Numbered from the stretch's first letter, positions 8,161 to 16,951 are shown. The stretch is 64,000 nt of DNA from Ruicaihuangia caeni (GCF_029952955.1 NZ_JASATX010000002.1:62001-126000); one strand, 5' to 3'. The notes: generated by a model not told the origin, from the letters alone. Numbers and translations are program-made.

Positions 8161-8628
8161 ATGACCGCAGCCTCGAACCGCACCGTACTGGTGCTCAACG
8201 GACCGAATCTCAACCTGCTCGGCAAGCGCGAGCCGCACATCTACGGCAGCACGACGCTCACCGACGTCGAGCAGCGGCTGCATGCGCTCGCCGACGAGCT
8301 CGGCCTCACTGTCGAGTTCCGGCAGAGCAACTGGGAAGGCCAGATCATCGACTGGATCCAGGAGGCCCGCGAGCGCGGCACCGGCATCCTGATCAACCCG
8401 GCCGGGTTCACGTCGACCTCGATCGCCATCCTCGACGCGCTGCTCGCCTCCGAGCGCCCCATCGTCGAGGTGCACGTCACCAACATCCACAAGCGCGAAG
8501 AGTTCCGGCACATGTCATACGTGTCGAAGGCGGCCGACGCGGTCATCGCCGGTGCCGGACCGCACGGCTACGAGCTCGGCCTGCGTCACCTCGACACCCT
8601 GTTGGGCAACGCGCAGCCGAGCGCCTGA
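8161..8628 (+). CDS. aroQ: Type II 3-dehydroquinate dehydratase (catabolic)
   Basis: 155 residues, normal length. The family core is plain: [19 protein letters not shown] (with Arg23 and catalytic Tyr28 in line with the family), [12 protein letters not shown], and [17 protein letters not shown] with the conserved His105. It dehydrates 3-dehydroquinate to 3-dehydroshikimate. Odd: the motif usually read NPG(A/G)-THTS is NPAGFTSTS here, so the active-site His of the THTS motif is Ser. The gene is 1 nt before the quinate/shikimate dehydrogenase gene and is equivalent to Corynebacterium qsuC. RBS GAGAG upstream. A biosynthetic aroQ/aroD would be expected elsewhere in the genome. Confidence 0.88.
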   Translation: MTAASNRTVLVLNGPNLNLLGKREPHIYGSTTLTDVEQRLHALADELGLTVEFRQSNWEGQIIDWIQEARERGTGILINPAGFTSTSIAILDALLASERPIVEVHVTNIHKREEFRHMSYVSKAADAVIAGAGPHGYELGLRHLDTLLGNAQPSA

Positions 8629-8629
8629 C

Positions 8630-9505
8630 ATGAGCCGGGTCGACGAGTCGTACCTGGTCGGACTGATCGGCTCGGGCATCACCGGGTCACTCACGCCGCC
8701 CATGCACGAGCGCGAGGCGGAGGCGCTCGGCATCCGGTATCTCTACCGGCCGATCGACCTCGACGTGATCGGGCGTCCCGGGGCGGATGCCGGCGAACTG
8801 CTGCGCGCCGCGGCCGACCTCGGGTTCAACGCCTTCAACATCACCTACCCCTGCAAGCAGACGGTGAGCGCCGGGCTCGACGAGGTCTCCGACGATGCAC
8901 GGCGGCTCGACTCGGTAAACACCGTGCTCGTCGACGGTGACCGCCGGCTGATCGGTCACAACACCGACTTCTCGGGGTTCCGCTGGGCCCTCGACGCGGC
9001 GCTCGAAGGCGCACCGCTCGGAAGCGTGGTGCAACTCGGCGCGGGAGGCGCCGGTGCCGCGGTCGCCTATGCGCTGCTCGACGCGGGCGTGCAACGGCTG
9101 AGCCTCAGCGAGGTCGACCCGGCGAAGGCCGAGGCGCGCGCAGCATCCCTGCGGGCGCTCTTCCCCGACCGCCAGGTCGACTCGATCACCCCTGACCGGC
9201 TCTCGGAGGCGCTCGCCGAGGCAGACGGGCTCGTGAACGCCACCCCGATCGGCATGCATCACCATCCCGGTCTGCCCCTCGACGCCGCGCTCATCGAGCC
9301 ACGGCACTGGGTGGCCGATGTGGTCTACCGCCCCGTGCAGACCGAACTGCTCCAGACGGCGGTGCAGCGCGGATGCCGAGTGCTTGAGGGCACTTACATG
9401 GCTGTCGGGCAGGCCGTCGACTCGATGCGGTTGATCACCGGTATCGAGCCGGATGTCGAACGCATGCGGGCCCATCTCGTGGAGATGGTCGCCCAGGGGC
9501 TCTGA
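8630..9505 (+). CDS. qsuD: Quinate/shikimate dehydrogenase (NAD type)
   Basis: 291 residues of the AroE superfamily. Lys76 (in NITYPCKQ) and Asp113 (in GHNTDFSGF) are the expected catalytic pair. The binding loop reads SLTPPMHE, and the nucleotide loop after GAGGAGAAVAYAL ends LSEVD rather than the basic NRT/NRS loop of NADP-dependent biosynthetic AroE. Both features, and runs such as WVADVVYRPVQTELL, match the catabolic NAD-dependent QSDH of Corynebacterium glutamicum. It would oxidise quinate to 3-dehydroquinate and shikimate to 3-dehydroshikimate. The start codon lies 1 nt after the aroQ stop, and the qsuB-type gene follows 45 nt later, so the three are one operon. Confidence 0.92.
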   Translation: MSRVDESYLVGLIGSGITGSLTPPMHEREAEALGIRYLYRPIDLDVIGRPGADAGELLRAAADLGFNAFNITYPCKQTVSAGLDEVSDDARRLDSVNTVLVDGDRRLIGHNTDFSGFRWALDAALEGAPLGSVVQLGAGGAGAAVAYALLDAGVQRLSLSEVDPAKAEARAASLRALFPDRQVDSITPDRLSEALAEADGLVNATPIGMHHHPGLPLDAALIEPRHWVADVVYRPVQTELLQTAVQRGCRVLEGTYMAVGQAVDSMRLITGIEPDVERMRAHLVEMVAQGL

Positions 9506-9550
9506 CGCCCTGACTGGCGGCGGAGGCCGCCGAGCGGATTGGAGAAGACG

Positions 9551-11374
9551 ATGCGCACCTCGATTGCGACCGTGTGCCTGAGCGGCACCCTCGAAGAGAA
9601 GCTGCACGCGTGCGCTGAGGCCGGCTTCGACGGCGTCGAGATCTTCGAGCTCGACCTCGTCGTGTCTCCGCACAGCCCGGAGCGCATCCGCGATCTCGCA
9701 CGGCATCTCGGGCTCACGCTCGACCTCTACCAGCCGATCCGCGACCTCGAGGGGGTCGACGAGGCGCTGTTCGCACAGAATCTTCGCCGCGCCGAGGCGA
9801 AGTTCCGGCTGATGAACCGCCTCGGCATCGACCTGGCGCTCATCTGCAGCAACGTCGCCACTGCGACGGTGAACGACGACGCTGTGGTCGCAGACCAGTT
9901 GCGCCGACTCGGTGACCTCGCCGCGCGGTACGGCGTGCGCCTCGCCTATGAAGCGCTCGCCTGGGGCAAGTACGTCAACGATTTCGAGCACTCGTACCGG
10001 CTGGTGCAGGCGGCCGACCACGCCAGCGTCGGCGTGGCGCTCGACAGCTTCCACATCCTCTCGCGCGACTGGCCCGTGGAGCCCATCGAGCGGCTTGATC
10101 CGGAGAAGATCTTCTTCGTGCAGTTGGCCGACGCGCCCCGCATGCAGCTGGATGTGCTGTCGTGGAGCCGTCATTACCGAGTGTTCCCGGGCGAGGGCGG
10201 ATTCGACCTCGCGGGATTCATGGCTCACCTGCTGCGCACGGGATACGACGGGCCGGTCTCGCTCGAGATCTTCAATGACACGTTCCGCCAGGCCGATCCC
10301 TTCCGGACCGCGATCGACGGGCTCCGCTCGCTCATCTGGCTACAGGAGCAGGCGCGTGAGCGGCTGGCCTCCGAGCAGCGCGGCGAGGGCAACGTGCGCC
10401 TCGCAACCCTGCCGGCCGTCGACGAACCGTCCGGTTTCAACTTCGCCGAGCTGAAGGGCACCGAACCCACGCGGCTCCGGCAGATGCTCGATCAGCTCGG
10501 GTTCGCCGATAGCGGTCGGCACCGCTCCAAGCCGGCGGTCGAGCTCTGGTCGCAGGGCGACGCCCGCGTCATCATCAACGCGCAGCGCGGGGCCGAGGGA
10601 CGGCTGCAAGTGGCCGGCATCGGGTTCGACGTCGTCGAGCCCCTCGCATCGTGCTCGCGGGCGCTGCAGCTGCATGCGACGTCAGTGCAGCGCACCCAGC
10701 AGCTCGGCGAAGAGGTGCTGCAGGTCGTGAGCGCCCCCGACGGCACCGAGATCTCGTTCGCGCGCCTCGACGACCAGGGCCGGCCGCCGTGGATGGTCGA
10801 GTTCGAGCACACGGTGCCGAACGATGGCCTGATCACCGGCATCGATCACATCAACCTCGCGCAGCCATGGCAGCACTTCGACGAGGCCGTGCTCTTCTTC
10901 GAGAGCGTGCTGGGGCTCCGCGCACAGCCGTCGCTCGACATCACCGCGCCGATGGGACTGGTTCGCAGTCAGGTCGTGAGCAGCGAAGACCGAGCGGTGC
11001 GACTCGCGCTCAATCTCGCCCCGCTCGGCCGAGGCGACCACCACGGTCGTTTCCACGAGCAGCACATCGCCTTCGCCTGCACCGACGTGCGCGCGCTGGC
11101 GCGGCAGGCGGTCGCGAATGGGCTGAAGCAACTGCGGATCCCCGACAACTACTACGACGATCTCCAGTCGCGGTTCGACCTCGACGAGGCCTTCCTCGGC
11201 GAGCTTCGGGCGCTGAACCTGCTGTACGACCGCGACGAGCACGGAGACTTCCTGCACTTCTACACCGAGGCCATCGACGACGTCTTCCTCGAGGTCGTCG
11301 AGCGTCGCAGCGGGTATGACGGCTACGGTGCACCCAACGCCCCCGTGCGGCTCGCAGCGCAGTACCGTGTGTGA
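9551..11374 (+). CDS. qsuB: 3-dehydroshikimate dehydratase, QsuB/QuiC type with HPPD-like domain
   Basis: 607 residues. Residues 1-275 are a sugar-phosphate-isomerase-like TIM barrel beginning MRTSIATVCLSGTLEEKLHA, with the metal ligands of the family at Glu134, Asp165, Gln191 and Glu239. Residues about 290-607 are a vicinal-oxygen-chelate domain like 4-hydroxyphenylpyruvate dioxygenase (IDHINLAQPW, EQHIAFACTD, FLEVVERR holding the His/His/Glu set). The barrel converts 3-dehydroshikimate to protocatechuate; the C-terminal domain's role is unsettled in this family. ATG at 9551 is preferred (GGAG upstream, and it gives the family N-terminus). It ends 21 bp from the convergent MFS gene. Confidence 0.95.
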   Translation: MRTSIATVCLSGTLEEKLHACAEAGFDGVEIFELDLVVSPHSPERIRDLARHLGLTLDLYQPIRDLEGVDEALFAQNLRRAEAKFRLMNRLGIDLALICSNVATATVNDDAVVADQLRRLGDLAARYGVRLAYEALAWGKYVNDFEHSYRLVQAADHASVGVALDSFHILSRDWPVEPIERLDPEKIFFVQLADAPRMQLDVLSWSRHYRVFPGEGGFDLAGFMAHLLRTGYDGPVSLEIFNDTFRQADPFRTAIDGLRSLIWLQEQARERLASEQRGEGNVRLATLPAVDEPSGFNFAELKGTEPTRLRQMLDQLGFADSGRHRSKPAVELWSQGDARVIINAQRGAEGRLQVAGIGFDVVEPLASCSRALQLHATSVQRTQQLGEEVLQVVSAPDGTEISFARLDDQGRPPWMVEFEHTVPNDGLITGIDHINLAQPWQHFDEAVLFFESVLGLRAQPSLDITAPMGLVRSQVVSSEDRAVRLALNLAPLGRGDHHGRFHEQHIAFACTDVRALARQAVANGLKQLRIPDNYYDDLQSRFDLDEAFLGELRALNLLYDRDEHGDFLHFYTEAIDDVFLEVVERRSGYDGYGAPNAPVRLAAQYRV

Positions 11375-11395
11375 CCAGGCCGCGCGCGGGGCGGC

Positions 11396-12802
11396 TCAAC
11401 GAGCGGGGCGGCGCGCGACATCGGCAGCGGCATCCGGTGCGAGCCGGATGGTGTTGAGCACGCTCGCCACGCACAGCGCTGCCACCGCGACGAATGCCGC
11501 GCGGTACGGGGCCAATTCGTCGGCCCCTTCGAAGATCGGCTGCGCCACCCGCAAGACGGTCGCCCCGACCGCGATGCCGAGGCCGGTCGCGAGCTGCGCG
11601 AGCGTCGCCGAGAGGGTGTTCGCCGAGGGCAGTTGCGACTTCGCGATATCAGCGAACTGCATCGAGTTGTACGCCGTGAATCCGGTCGACCGGAAGGCGC
11701 CGCTGAGCACTGCGACGGCGAACACCAGCCAGAACGGTGTCGTCGCGGAGAAGAGCGAGAACGCGATCAGGCACAGGATGCTGCCCGCTCCCGCCGCGAT
11801 GATGACTGAGCGGAAGCCCCATCGACGCAGCACCGGCGAGGTCAGCGGCTTGATGCCGATGTTGCCGATGAACACCGCTGTCACCGCGAGCCCCGACTCG
11901 ATTGGCGACCAGCCCAGGCCGTCCTGGAAGAGCAGCGGCAGCAGGAAGGGCACCGAACTGACGACGAGGCGGAACACGAAGCCGCCCGTATTGCTCGCCC
12001 TGAACGTGTGGGTCTGCAGCACGCGCACATCGAGCAGCGGGGCCGGCGCTCGCAGCAGCCACCACGTGGCCGCAGCGCCCAACGCCATCGCGCCGATCAG
12101 TGCCGCGATGCCGTACAGCGCGGCGTCACCCGCGGCGACGAGCTCCACGCCGGTCATCACCCCGAGCGCGGTGCCCGTCAGCAGCAGCAGCCCCCGCCAG
12201 TCGAGGGGCACTCGTGCACGGTTGTTGTCGCGCACCAGCACCAGAGCCGCGACGAACGCAGCGATGCCGACCGGCACATTGATCAAGAAGATCCAGTGCC
12301 AGCTGAACAATTCGGTGATGACGCCGCCGAGCGCTGGTGCCAGTACGGGTGCGAGCAGTGCCGGCCAGGTGATGAGCGCGATCGCCCGAAGCAACTCGCC
12401 CTTCTCTGTGCCGCGCAGCACGATCAGCCGGCCGACGGGCGCCATCATGCCGCCGGCGATCCCCTGCACCACTCGCGCGGCCGTCAGCGCGAACAGGGAG
12501 CCGCTCAACGCGCAGGCGACCGACGCGACGGTGAACAGCGCGATCGATGAGCAGAACACGAGGCGGGCACCGAAGCGGCTTGCGAGCCAGCCTCCTAGCG
12601 GGATGGCGCAGGCGACGGCGATCAGATACGCCGTCATCGCAAGGTTCACATCGGCGGATGCCGTGCCGAAGTCCGCCGCGATCTGCGGCGCTGCGGTCAC
12701 GAGGATCGTGCCGTCGAGGTGCTCCATCGACAGCGTGACGGCGACGAGCAGGGCGACGCCGGGTTGCCAACCTCTGGCGTGCGTCTCTCGACTGCCCGTC
12801 AT
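11396..12802 (-). CDS. MFS transporter (DHA2-like), probable quinate/shikimate permease
   Basis: 468 residues with about 12-14 membrane helices. The first loop DGTILVTAAPQIAADFG and motif A region GGWLASRFGARLVF are typical of DHA2-type MFS proteins. Start: ATG at 12802 with GGGAG 5 nt upstream; a longer frame to 12979 would cover the operator and is not hydrophobic. It is divergent from the IclR gene and shares a 164-bp control region with it, and it sits inside the quinate locus, so uptake of quinate, shikimate or a related acid is the likely job. The family alone would equally fit drug export. Confidence 0.85.
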   Translation of the reverse strand: MTGSRETHARGWQPGVALLVAVTLSMEHLDGTILVTAAPQIAADFGTASADVNLAMTAYLIAVACAIPLGGWLASRFGARLVFCSSIALFTVASVACALSGSLFALTAARVVQGIAGGMMAPVGRLIVLRGTEKGELLRAIALITWPALLAPVLAPALGGVITELFSWHWIFLINVPVGIAAFVAALVLVRDNNRARVPLDWRGLLLLTGTALGVMTGVELVAAGDAALYGIAALIGAMALGAAATWWLLRAPAPLLDVRVLQTHTFRASNTGGFVFRLVVSSVPFLLPLLFQDGLGWSPIESGLAVTAVFIGNIGIKPLTSPVLRRWGFRSVIIAAGAGSILCLIAFSLFSATTPFWLVFAVAVLSGAFRSTGFTAYNSMQFADIAKSQLPSANTLSATLAQLATGLGIAVGATVLRVAQPIFEGADELAPYRAAFVAVAALCVASVLNTIRLAPDAAADVARRPAR

Positions 12803-12819
12803 CCCACTCCCTACGTTTT

Positions 12820-12834
12820 CGGAACGCCGTTCCG
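12820..12834. promoter_or_regulatory. IclR-type operator palindrome
   Basis: CGGAAC-GCC-GTTCCG is a perfect inverted repeat in the MFS/iclR divergent region. GGAAC-N3-GTTCC resembles known IclR-family boxes. On the plus strand a TATTCT (12844-12849) could be the -10 for iclR, placing the box in its -35 zone. Each arm contains the GGAACG core also found twice upstream of aroQ. Confidence 0.6.
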
Positions 12835-12966
12835 ATTCGCTGATATTCTGCCGTCTCGGGGCGGCGACGCATAACGGACCAGTGAGGTCGGAGAGATGAG
12901 CGAAGTGGCCCGCAACCCAGCCTGGGGCGTTGACGTCCCGTTCACGATACGAGGAGGAGGTCGCTG

Positions 12967-13752
12967 ATGGTCGCAGCAATCCAGCGCAGCATCGCGGTCA
13001 TCGACCTGCTCGTGGGCAAGCCGAACGGGCTCCCGCTCGGTGTTATCGCCGAGCGCTTGAACATTCCCAAGAGCGCGGCGCATCGCACCCTCGGCGAGCT
13101 CATCGAGCTGGGGTACGTGCGTCAAGACGGCTCGCAGGGCAACTACATCCTCGGTCTGCGCCTGGTGTCGCAGGCCCTCAAGCACCTCGCTCGCATTCCG
13201 CTGGCAGACCTCGCGAGGCCGGTGCTCGATCGTCTGGCGCAGCTGTCCGGCGAACTCGTGCGCATCGGCATCGTCGACGGAGACAACCTCGTGTGGGTGG
13301 CGAAGAGTCAGGGCTCGCGCACGGGGCTGCGCTATGACCCGCATCCGGGACTCGAGGTGCACTTCGCGAGCACTGCCACCGGTATCGCGTGGCTCTCGAC
13401 CATGCCGGAGGAGCGTGCCATCGAGTTGCTGAAGCAGCAGGGGTTCGACGGCGAGAAGTATGGTCCCGGCTCGCCTCGAGACGTGGAGCACGTGCTCCCG
13501 CTGGTGCGCCGCGCGCGCGAAGAGGGGTACTGCTACTCCGACAACACATACGAACTCGGTACGGCCGCGGTCGCGGTGCCGATCGTCACGCCCGGCAAGC
13601 CCGCCGCAGGATGCCTGAGTGTCGCGGGCCCGAACGCCCGGCTCGACCGGCAGACGGCGGTCGCGCTGGTGCCGCATATGCGGGCCGCTGCTTCGGAGCT
13701 CGCAATGATCGCGGAGAACGGTGTTCGACCCCTGCTCGAGGATGCCGAGTGA
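12967..13752 (+). CDS. IclR-family transcriptional regulator of the quinate locus
   Basis: 261 residues. Residues 1-75 are a winged helix (AIQRSIAVIDLLVGKPNGLPLGVIAE, then IPKSAAHRTLGELIELGYV). The rest is the IclR effector-binding domain (LVWVAKSQGSRTGLRY, HFASTATGIAWLS, GYCYSDNTYELGTAAVAVPI), which in relatives binds aromatic or hydroaromatic acids. Start: ATG with a strong GAGGAGG ribosome site 6-8 nt upstream. Its position between the MFS gene and the flavoprotein operon makes it the probable regulator of both, sensing quinate, shikimate or protocatechuate (inference). Confidence 0.92.
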   Translation: MVAAIQRSIAVIDLLVGKPNGLPLGVIAERLNIPKSAAHRTLGELIELGYVRQDGSQGNYILGLRLVSQALKHLARIPLADLARPVLDRLAQLSGELVRIGIVDGDNLVWVAKSQGSRTGLRYDPHPGLEVHFASTATGIAWLSTMPEERAIELLKQQGFDGEKYGPGSPRDVEHVLPLVRRAREEGYCYSDNTYELGTAAVAVPIVTPGKPAAGCLSVAGPNARLDRQTAVALVPHMRAAASELAMIAENGVRPLLEDAE

Positions 13753-13880
13753 ACCGAACGCCGAAGGCCGCAGCCGCGACATTCGTTCGCCTCGACGGTG
13801 AGCGGCGCCCGACCTGACGCAGCGCCTCGCCGGCGTGCCCGAGGCGCTCATCGCCGAGCGCAGAAAGAACAGAAAGAGAT

Positions 13881-15794
13881 ATGAGCCAGACCAGCCGTAC
13901 CCTGCCGCCAGCCCTCGGGTCGATCGCCGAGGGAGCCCGCTACGACGTCGTCGTCGCCGGTGCGGGCGCTGCAGGGCTGAGCGCCGCCCTGTTCGCGGCG
14001 ATCCGTGGCGCAAGCGTGCTCGTGGTGGAGAAGAGCCGCTTCGTCGGGGGGACGAGCGCCCTGACGGCGGGCACGCTCTGGGTGCCGGGCACCGAGCGCT
14101 CCATCGTCGCCGGCGGCCCTGCCGACGATGTGTCGGCGGCTTCGCGCTTCCTCGACTCCGCGGTGGGCGAGACGTCGGATGCCGAGCTGCGGCGCGTCTA
14201 CCTCGAGACCGGGCCTGCCGCGATCGCCCTGCTCGAGGCCGAGAGCGATGTGGCCTTCAACGCTCGCGACTTCCACCCCGACTACATGGCGGAACTGCCA
14301 GAGTCGTCGACCGGTTGGCGCGCCCTCGAATCGCGTGATTTCGACGGACGGGCGCTGCCGAAGCCGCTGCTGGCGCAGGTGCGTCGGCAGACCCCCGAGT
14401 TCACCGTCATGGGCGGCATGATGCTCGGCCGTGAGGACATCCCGAAGCTCAGCGAGGTGGCGAGGGCCCCATTCAAGGCTTCGAACATCGCCAATGTGGT
14501 GCACGCGGGGCTGCTGTTCGCCAAGCACGTGCTCACGCGCGTGCGGTACCCGCGCTCCACACGGCTCACGATGGGCAACGCCCTCATCGGTCGGCTGATG
14601 CTTTCGCTGCACAAGCGCGGCGTGCCCGTGATCGTCGGCACCGCGGTGAGCAGAATCGAGCGCGACGGCGACCGGGTCACCGGCGTGACGCTCGTGCAGG
14701 GCAGCACCACGCGGCGAGTGCAGGTCGGTCAGGCGCTCATCGTCTCGACCGGCGGGTTCAACCGGCATCCGGAGCGCCGCAAGCAGCTCTTCCCCGGTGT
14801 CGACATGGAGTGGAGCCCCATCGCTCCGGGCTCGACCGGCGAACTGCACGACGAGGTCGAACGCCTCGGTGGCCACTACGGCCGCGTCGACGACACCGCC
14901 GGCTTCTGGGCACCTGTCTCGCTGCCTCCGCGCCGGGGCGGCGGCGTCGGCGTCTACCCGCACTTCGCGCTCGACCGCGGCAAGCCGGGCTTCATCATCG
15001 TCGACCAGCAAGGCGACCGCTTCGTCAACGAGTCGGCGTCGTATCACCGGGTCGGCCTCGCCATGCAGCAGCATCCGGACGGCAAGGCGATGCCCAGCTT
15101 CCTCATCGGCGATGCGAAGGCCGTCAAGCGCTACGGCATCGGTGCGGTGCGGCCGGGCGGTTGGGGCACTCGCGCCCGCCTGCTCGACGGCTACCTGGTA
15201 CAGGGGGAGACCATCGAGGAGTTGGCGGTCAAGCTCGGCATGGAACCGGCGCGGCTGCGTGCGAGCGTCGAGAAGTTGAACGGCTACGCGAAGACCGGCG
15301 TCGATCCCGACTTCGGGCGCGGCACGACCGTGTACGAGCGCGCGAACGGCGACCCGTCGCACAAGCCGAACCCCTCGATCGGCGCGCTTGAGAGTGCGCC
15401 GTACTTCGCGATCCGCCTCTACCCGGGCGACATCGGCGCCTCGACCGGGTTTGTCACCGATGCGACCGGATGCGTGCTCGACGGCGACGGCGCCCGCATC
15501 GAGGGCCTCTACACGCTCGGCAACGATATGCAGTCGATCATGGGTGACAAGTACCCGGGCCCGGGCATCACGCTCGGCCCCGCGGTCGTGTTCGCCCACC
15601 TCGCGATCGAAGACGCGTTGGACCGCACCGGACGGCAGGATGCGGACGCGTCGGACGCCGCGGGGCAGTCCGATACCGCAGAGCAGCCCGAGACCGCAGG
15701 GCAGTCCGATACTGCAGCACAGTCCGATACCGCAGGGCAGTCCGATACTGCAGGGCAGTCCGACGCCGCCGTCGAGGACGGAGTGTCCCGATGA
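13881..15794 (+). CDS. FAD-dependent dehydrogenase, 3-ketosteroid dehydrogenase/fumarate reductase superfamily
   Basis: 637 residues. The FAD-binding fold starts at residue 21 (YDVVVAGAGAAGLSAAL, Gly27/Gly29/Gly32), followed by VVEKSRFVGGTSALTAGTLWVPG. The C-terminal motif DKYPGPGITLGPAVVFAHLA closes over FAD as in KstD-type dehydrogenases, and a central cap domain is present. These enzymes remove two hydrogens next to a ketone in a ring. The last 45 residues are an unusual low-complexity tail of six 6-residue repeats (AGQSDT). It overlaps the SDR gene by 4 nt. Given the quinate context, the substrate may be a cyclohexane or cyclohexenone carboxylate rather than a steroid (inference). Confidence 0.88.
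   Translation: MSQTSRTLPPALGSIAEGARYDVVVAGAGAAGLSAALFAAIRGASVLVVEKSRFVGGTSALTAGTLWVPGTERSIVAGGPADDVSAASRFLDSAVGETSDAELRRVYLETGPAAIALLEAESDVAFNARDFHPDYMAELPESSTGWRALESRDFDGRALPKPLLAQVRRQTPEFTVMGGMMLGREDIPKLSEVARAPFKASNIANVVHAGLLFAKHVLTRVRYPRSTRLTMGNALIGRLMLSLHKRGVPVIVGTAVSRIERDGDRVTGVTLVQGSTTRRVQVGQALIVSTGGFNRHPERRKQLFPGVDMEWSPIAPGSTGELHDEVERLGGHYGRVDDTAGFWAPVSLPPRRGGGVGVYPHFALDRGKPGFIIVDQQGDRFVNESASYHRVGLAMQQHPDGKAMPSFLIGDAKAVKRYGIGAVRPGGWGTRARLLDGYLVQGETIEELAVKLGMEPARLRASVEKLNGYAKTGVDPDFGRGTTVYERANGDPSHKPNPSIGALESAPYFAIRLYPGDIGASTGFVTDATGCVLDGDGARIEGLYTLGNDMQSIMGDKYPGPGITLGPAVVFAHLAIEDALDRTGRQDADASDAAGQSDTAEQPETAGQSDTAAQSDTAGQSDTAGQSDAAVEDGVSR
15660..15767 (+). repeat. 18-bp coding tandem repeat, six copies
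   Basis: Six in-frame 18-bp units encode AGQSDT, AEQPET, AGQSDT, AAQSDT, AGQSDT, AGQSDA at the C-terminus of the flavoprotein. The DNA copies are near-identical (GCAGGGCAGTCCGATAC-), so the array is recent or actively slipping. Confidence 0.9.
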
Positions 15795-16567
15795 CCGCCG
15801 TGATCATCACCGGTGCCGCCGGCGGCATGGGGCAGGAGATCGCACGCACGCTCGCCCGTGAGCCGCTGTCAGGTGCAGAGAACGCTCGGCTCGCGCTCGT
15901 CGGACGCCGTGTCGAGTCGATGAAGGGCCTGGCGGCCGAGTTGCGCGACCTCGGCGCCGAGGTGGAGCTGATCGGCGCCGACCTCGCCGAGCCCGACGCC
16001 GCGGCGCTCGTCGTCGACGCCACGATTGCGCGTTTCGGCGGATTGTCGGGCATCGTGAGCGCGGCCGGCACCATGGCTCAGCGCCCGCTCATGGAACTCG
16101 AGCTCGATGAGTGGGAGTACAACTTCGCGGTGAACACGCGGCCCACGTGGTTGCTCGCCAAGGCGGCGTACCCGCACCTTGCAGAGACACGAGGCTCGCT
16201 CGTGGCGATCTCATCGACCAGCGGCCACCACCCTGCTACTCCGCTCGGCGCCTACAGCGCGAGCAAGGCGGCGGTGCTGATCCTCGTCAAACAACTGGCA
16301 TACGAGTGGGGCCCCGCCGGTGTGCGCGCCAACACGGTGTCGCCGGGCATGATCATGACGCCGATGTCGCCCGCGGCGAAGAACGAGGAATTGCGCCGCT
16401 GGCGCGAGGAGACGATTCCGCTGCGACGCCTCGGCGACCCGCAGGACATCGCGGATGCTGTGGCCTTCCTGCTCGGCGACCGCTCGAAGTACATCACCGG
16501 CGAGGACCTCGTCGTCGACGGCGGCATGCGCAGCGGCTTCGTGCCTCGCGCGACAGGACTCGCCTGA
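15791..16567 (+). CDS. Short-chain dehydrogenase/reductase (SDR)
   Basis: 258 residues, classical SDR length. Glycine-rich TGAAGGMG at residues 7-14, Asn115 in the NTR position, a Ser cluster at 141-144 (ISSTSG), and Tyr155-x3-Lys159 in GAYSASK complete the catalytic set. The arginine-rich end of strand beta-2 (LVGRR) suggests NADP(H). C-terminal YITGEDLVVDGGMRSGF is the usual SDR ending. Translationally coupled to the flavoprotein gene (ATGA overlap), so the two probably act on successive redox states of the same ring compound. Confidence 0.92.
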   Translation: MTAVIITGAAGGMGQEIARTLAREPLSGAENARLALVGRRVESMKGLAAELRDLGAEVELIGADLAEPDAAALVVDATIARFGGLSGIVSAAGTMAQRPLMELELDEWEYNFAVNTRPTWLLAKAAYPHLAETRGSLVAISSTSGHHPATPLGAYSASKAAVLILVKQLAYEWGPAGVRANTVSPGMIMTPMSPAAKNEELRRWREETIPLRRLGDPQDIADAVAFLLGDRSKYITGEDLVVDGGMRSGFVPRATGLA

Positions 16568-16649
16568 CCGGCCATCACGCGCGCCGCCGGAGCGCTCGCT
16601 CAGCGGTGGCCCCGACCCACCGACATCCGACTCAGCAAAGGAAACGACC

Positions 16650-16940
16650 ATGATCCGCCACGTCGCCGTCTTCAAGTTCAAGCCGGAGTTCACCGCCGAG
16701 CAGCGGCAGGAGTGGATCGAGATCATCAAGGATCTGCCGAACCACATCCCTCAGATCCGCATGATGTCGATCGGCGAAGACACGCTGCACGGCCCGAACT
16801 CGCACGAGCTCGCGATCGTCGCCGACTTCGACAGCCTCGAAGACCTGCACGTCTACAGCACCCACCCGGCGCACCAGAAGGTGCTCGACATCTCGGGCCC
16901 GGTGAAGGCGTCGCTCGCGACGGTGGACTTCGAGCTGTAA
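16650..16940 (+). CDS. Dabb (stress-responsive A/B barrel) family protein
   Basis: 96 residues: MIRHVAVFKFKPEFTAEQRQ, then ADFDSLEDLHVYSTHPAHQKV, the dimeric alpha/beta barrel of the Dabb family (ferredoxin-like fold). Members include olivetolic acid cyclase and small ring-modifying or substrate-binding proteins of catabolic clusters. The ATG at 16650 has AAAGGA 7 nt upstream. It ends the flavoprotein-SDR operon, 82 nt after the SDR stop, so a part in the same pathway is likely. No catalytic residues can be assigned. Confidence 0.88.
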   Translation: MIRHVAVFKFKPEFTAEQRQEWIEIIKDLPNHIPQIRMMSIGEDTLHGPNSHELAIVADFDSLEDLHVYSTHPAHQKVLDISGPVKASLATVDFEL

Positions 16941-16951
16941 GCCTGCCCTGC

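Noticed and set aside
12803-12979. N-terminal extension of the MFS gene
   Set aside because: It would translate the operator region, is not hydrophobic, and the ATG at 12802 has a good ribosome site.
13848-15599. 583-codon minus-strand frame opposite the flavoprotein
   Set aside because: Antisense shadow; the plus-strand protein has clear FAD motifs and is coupled to the SDR gene.
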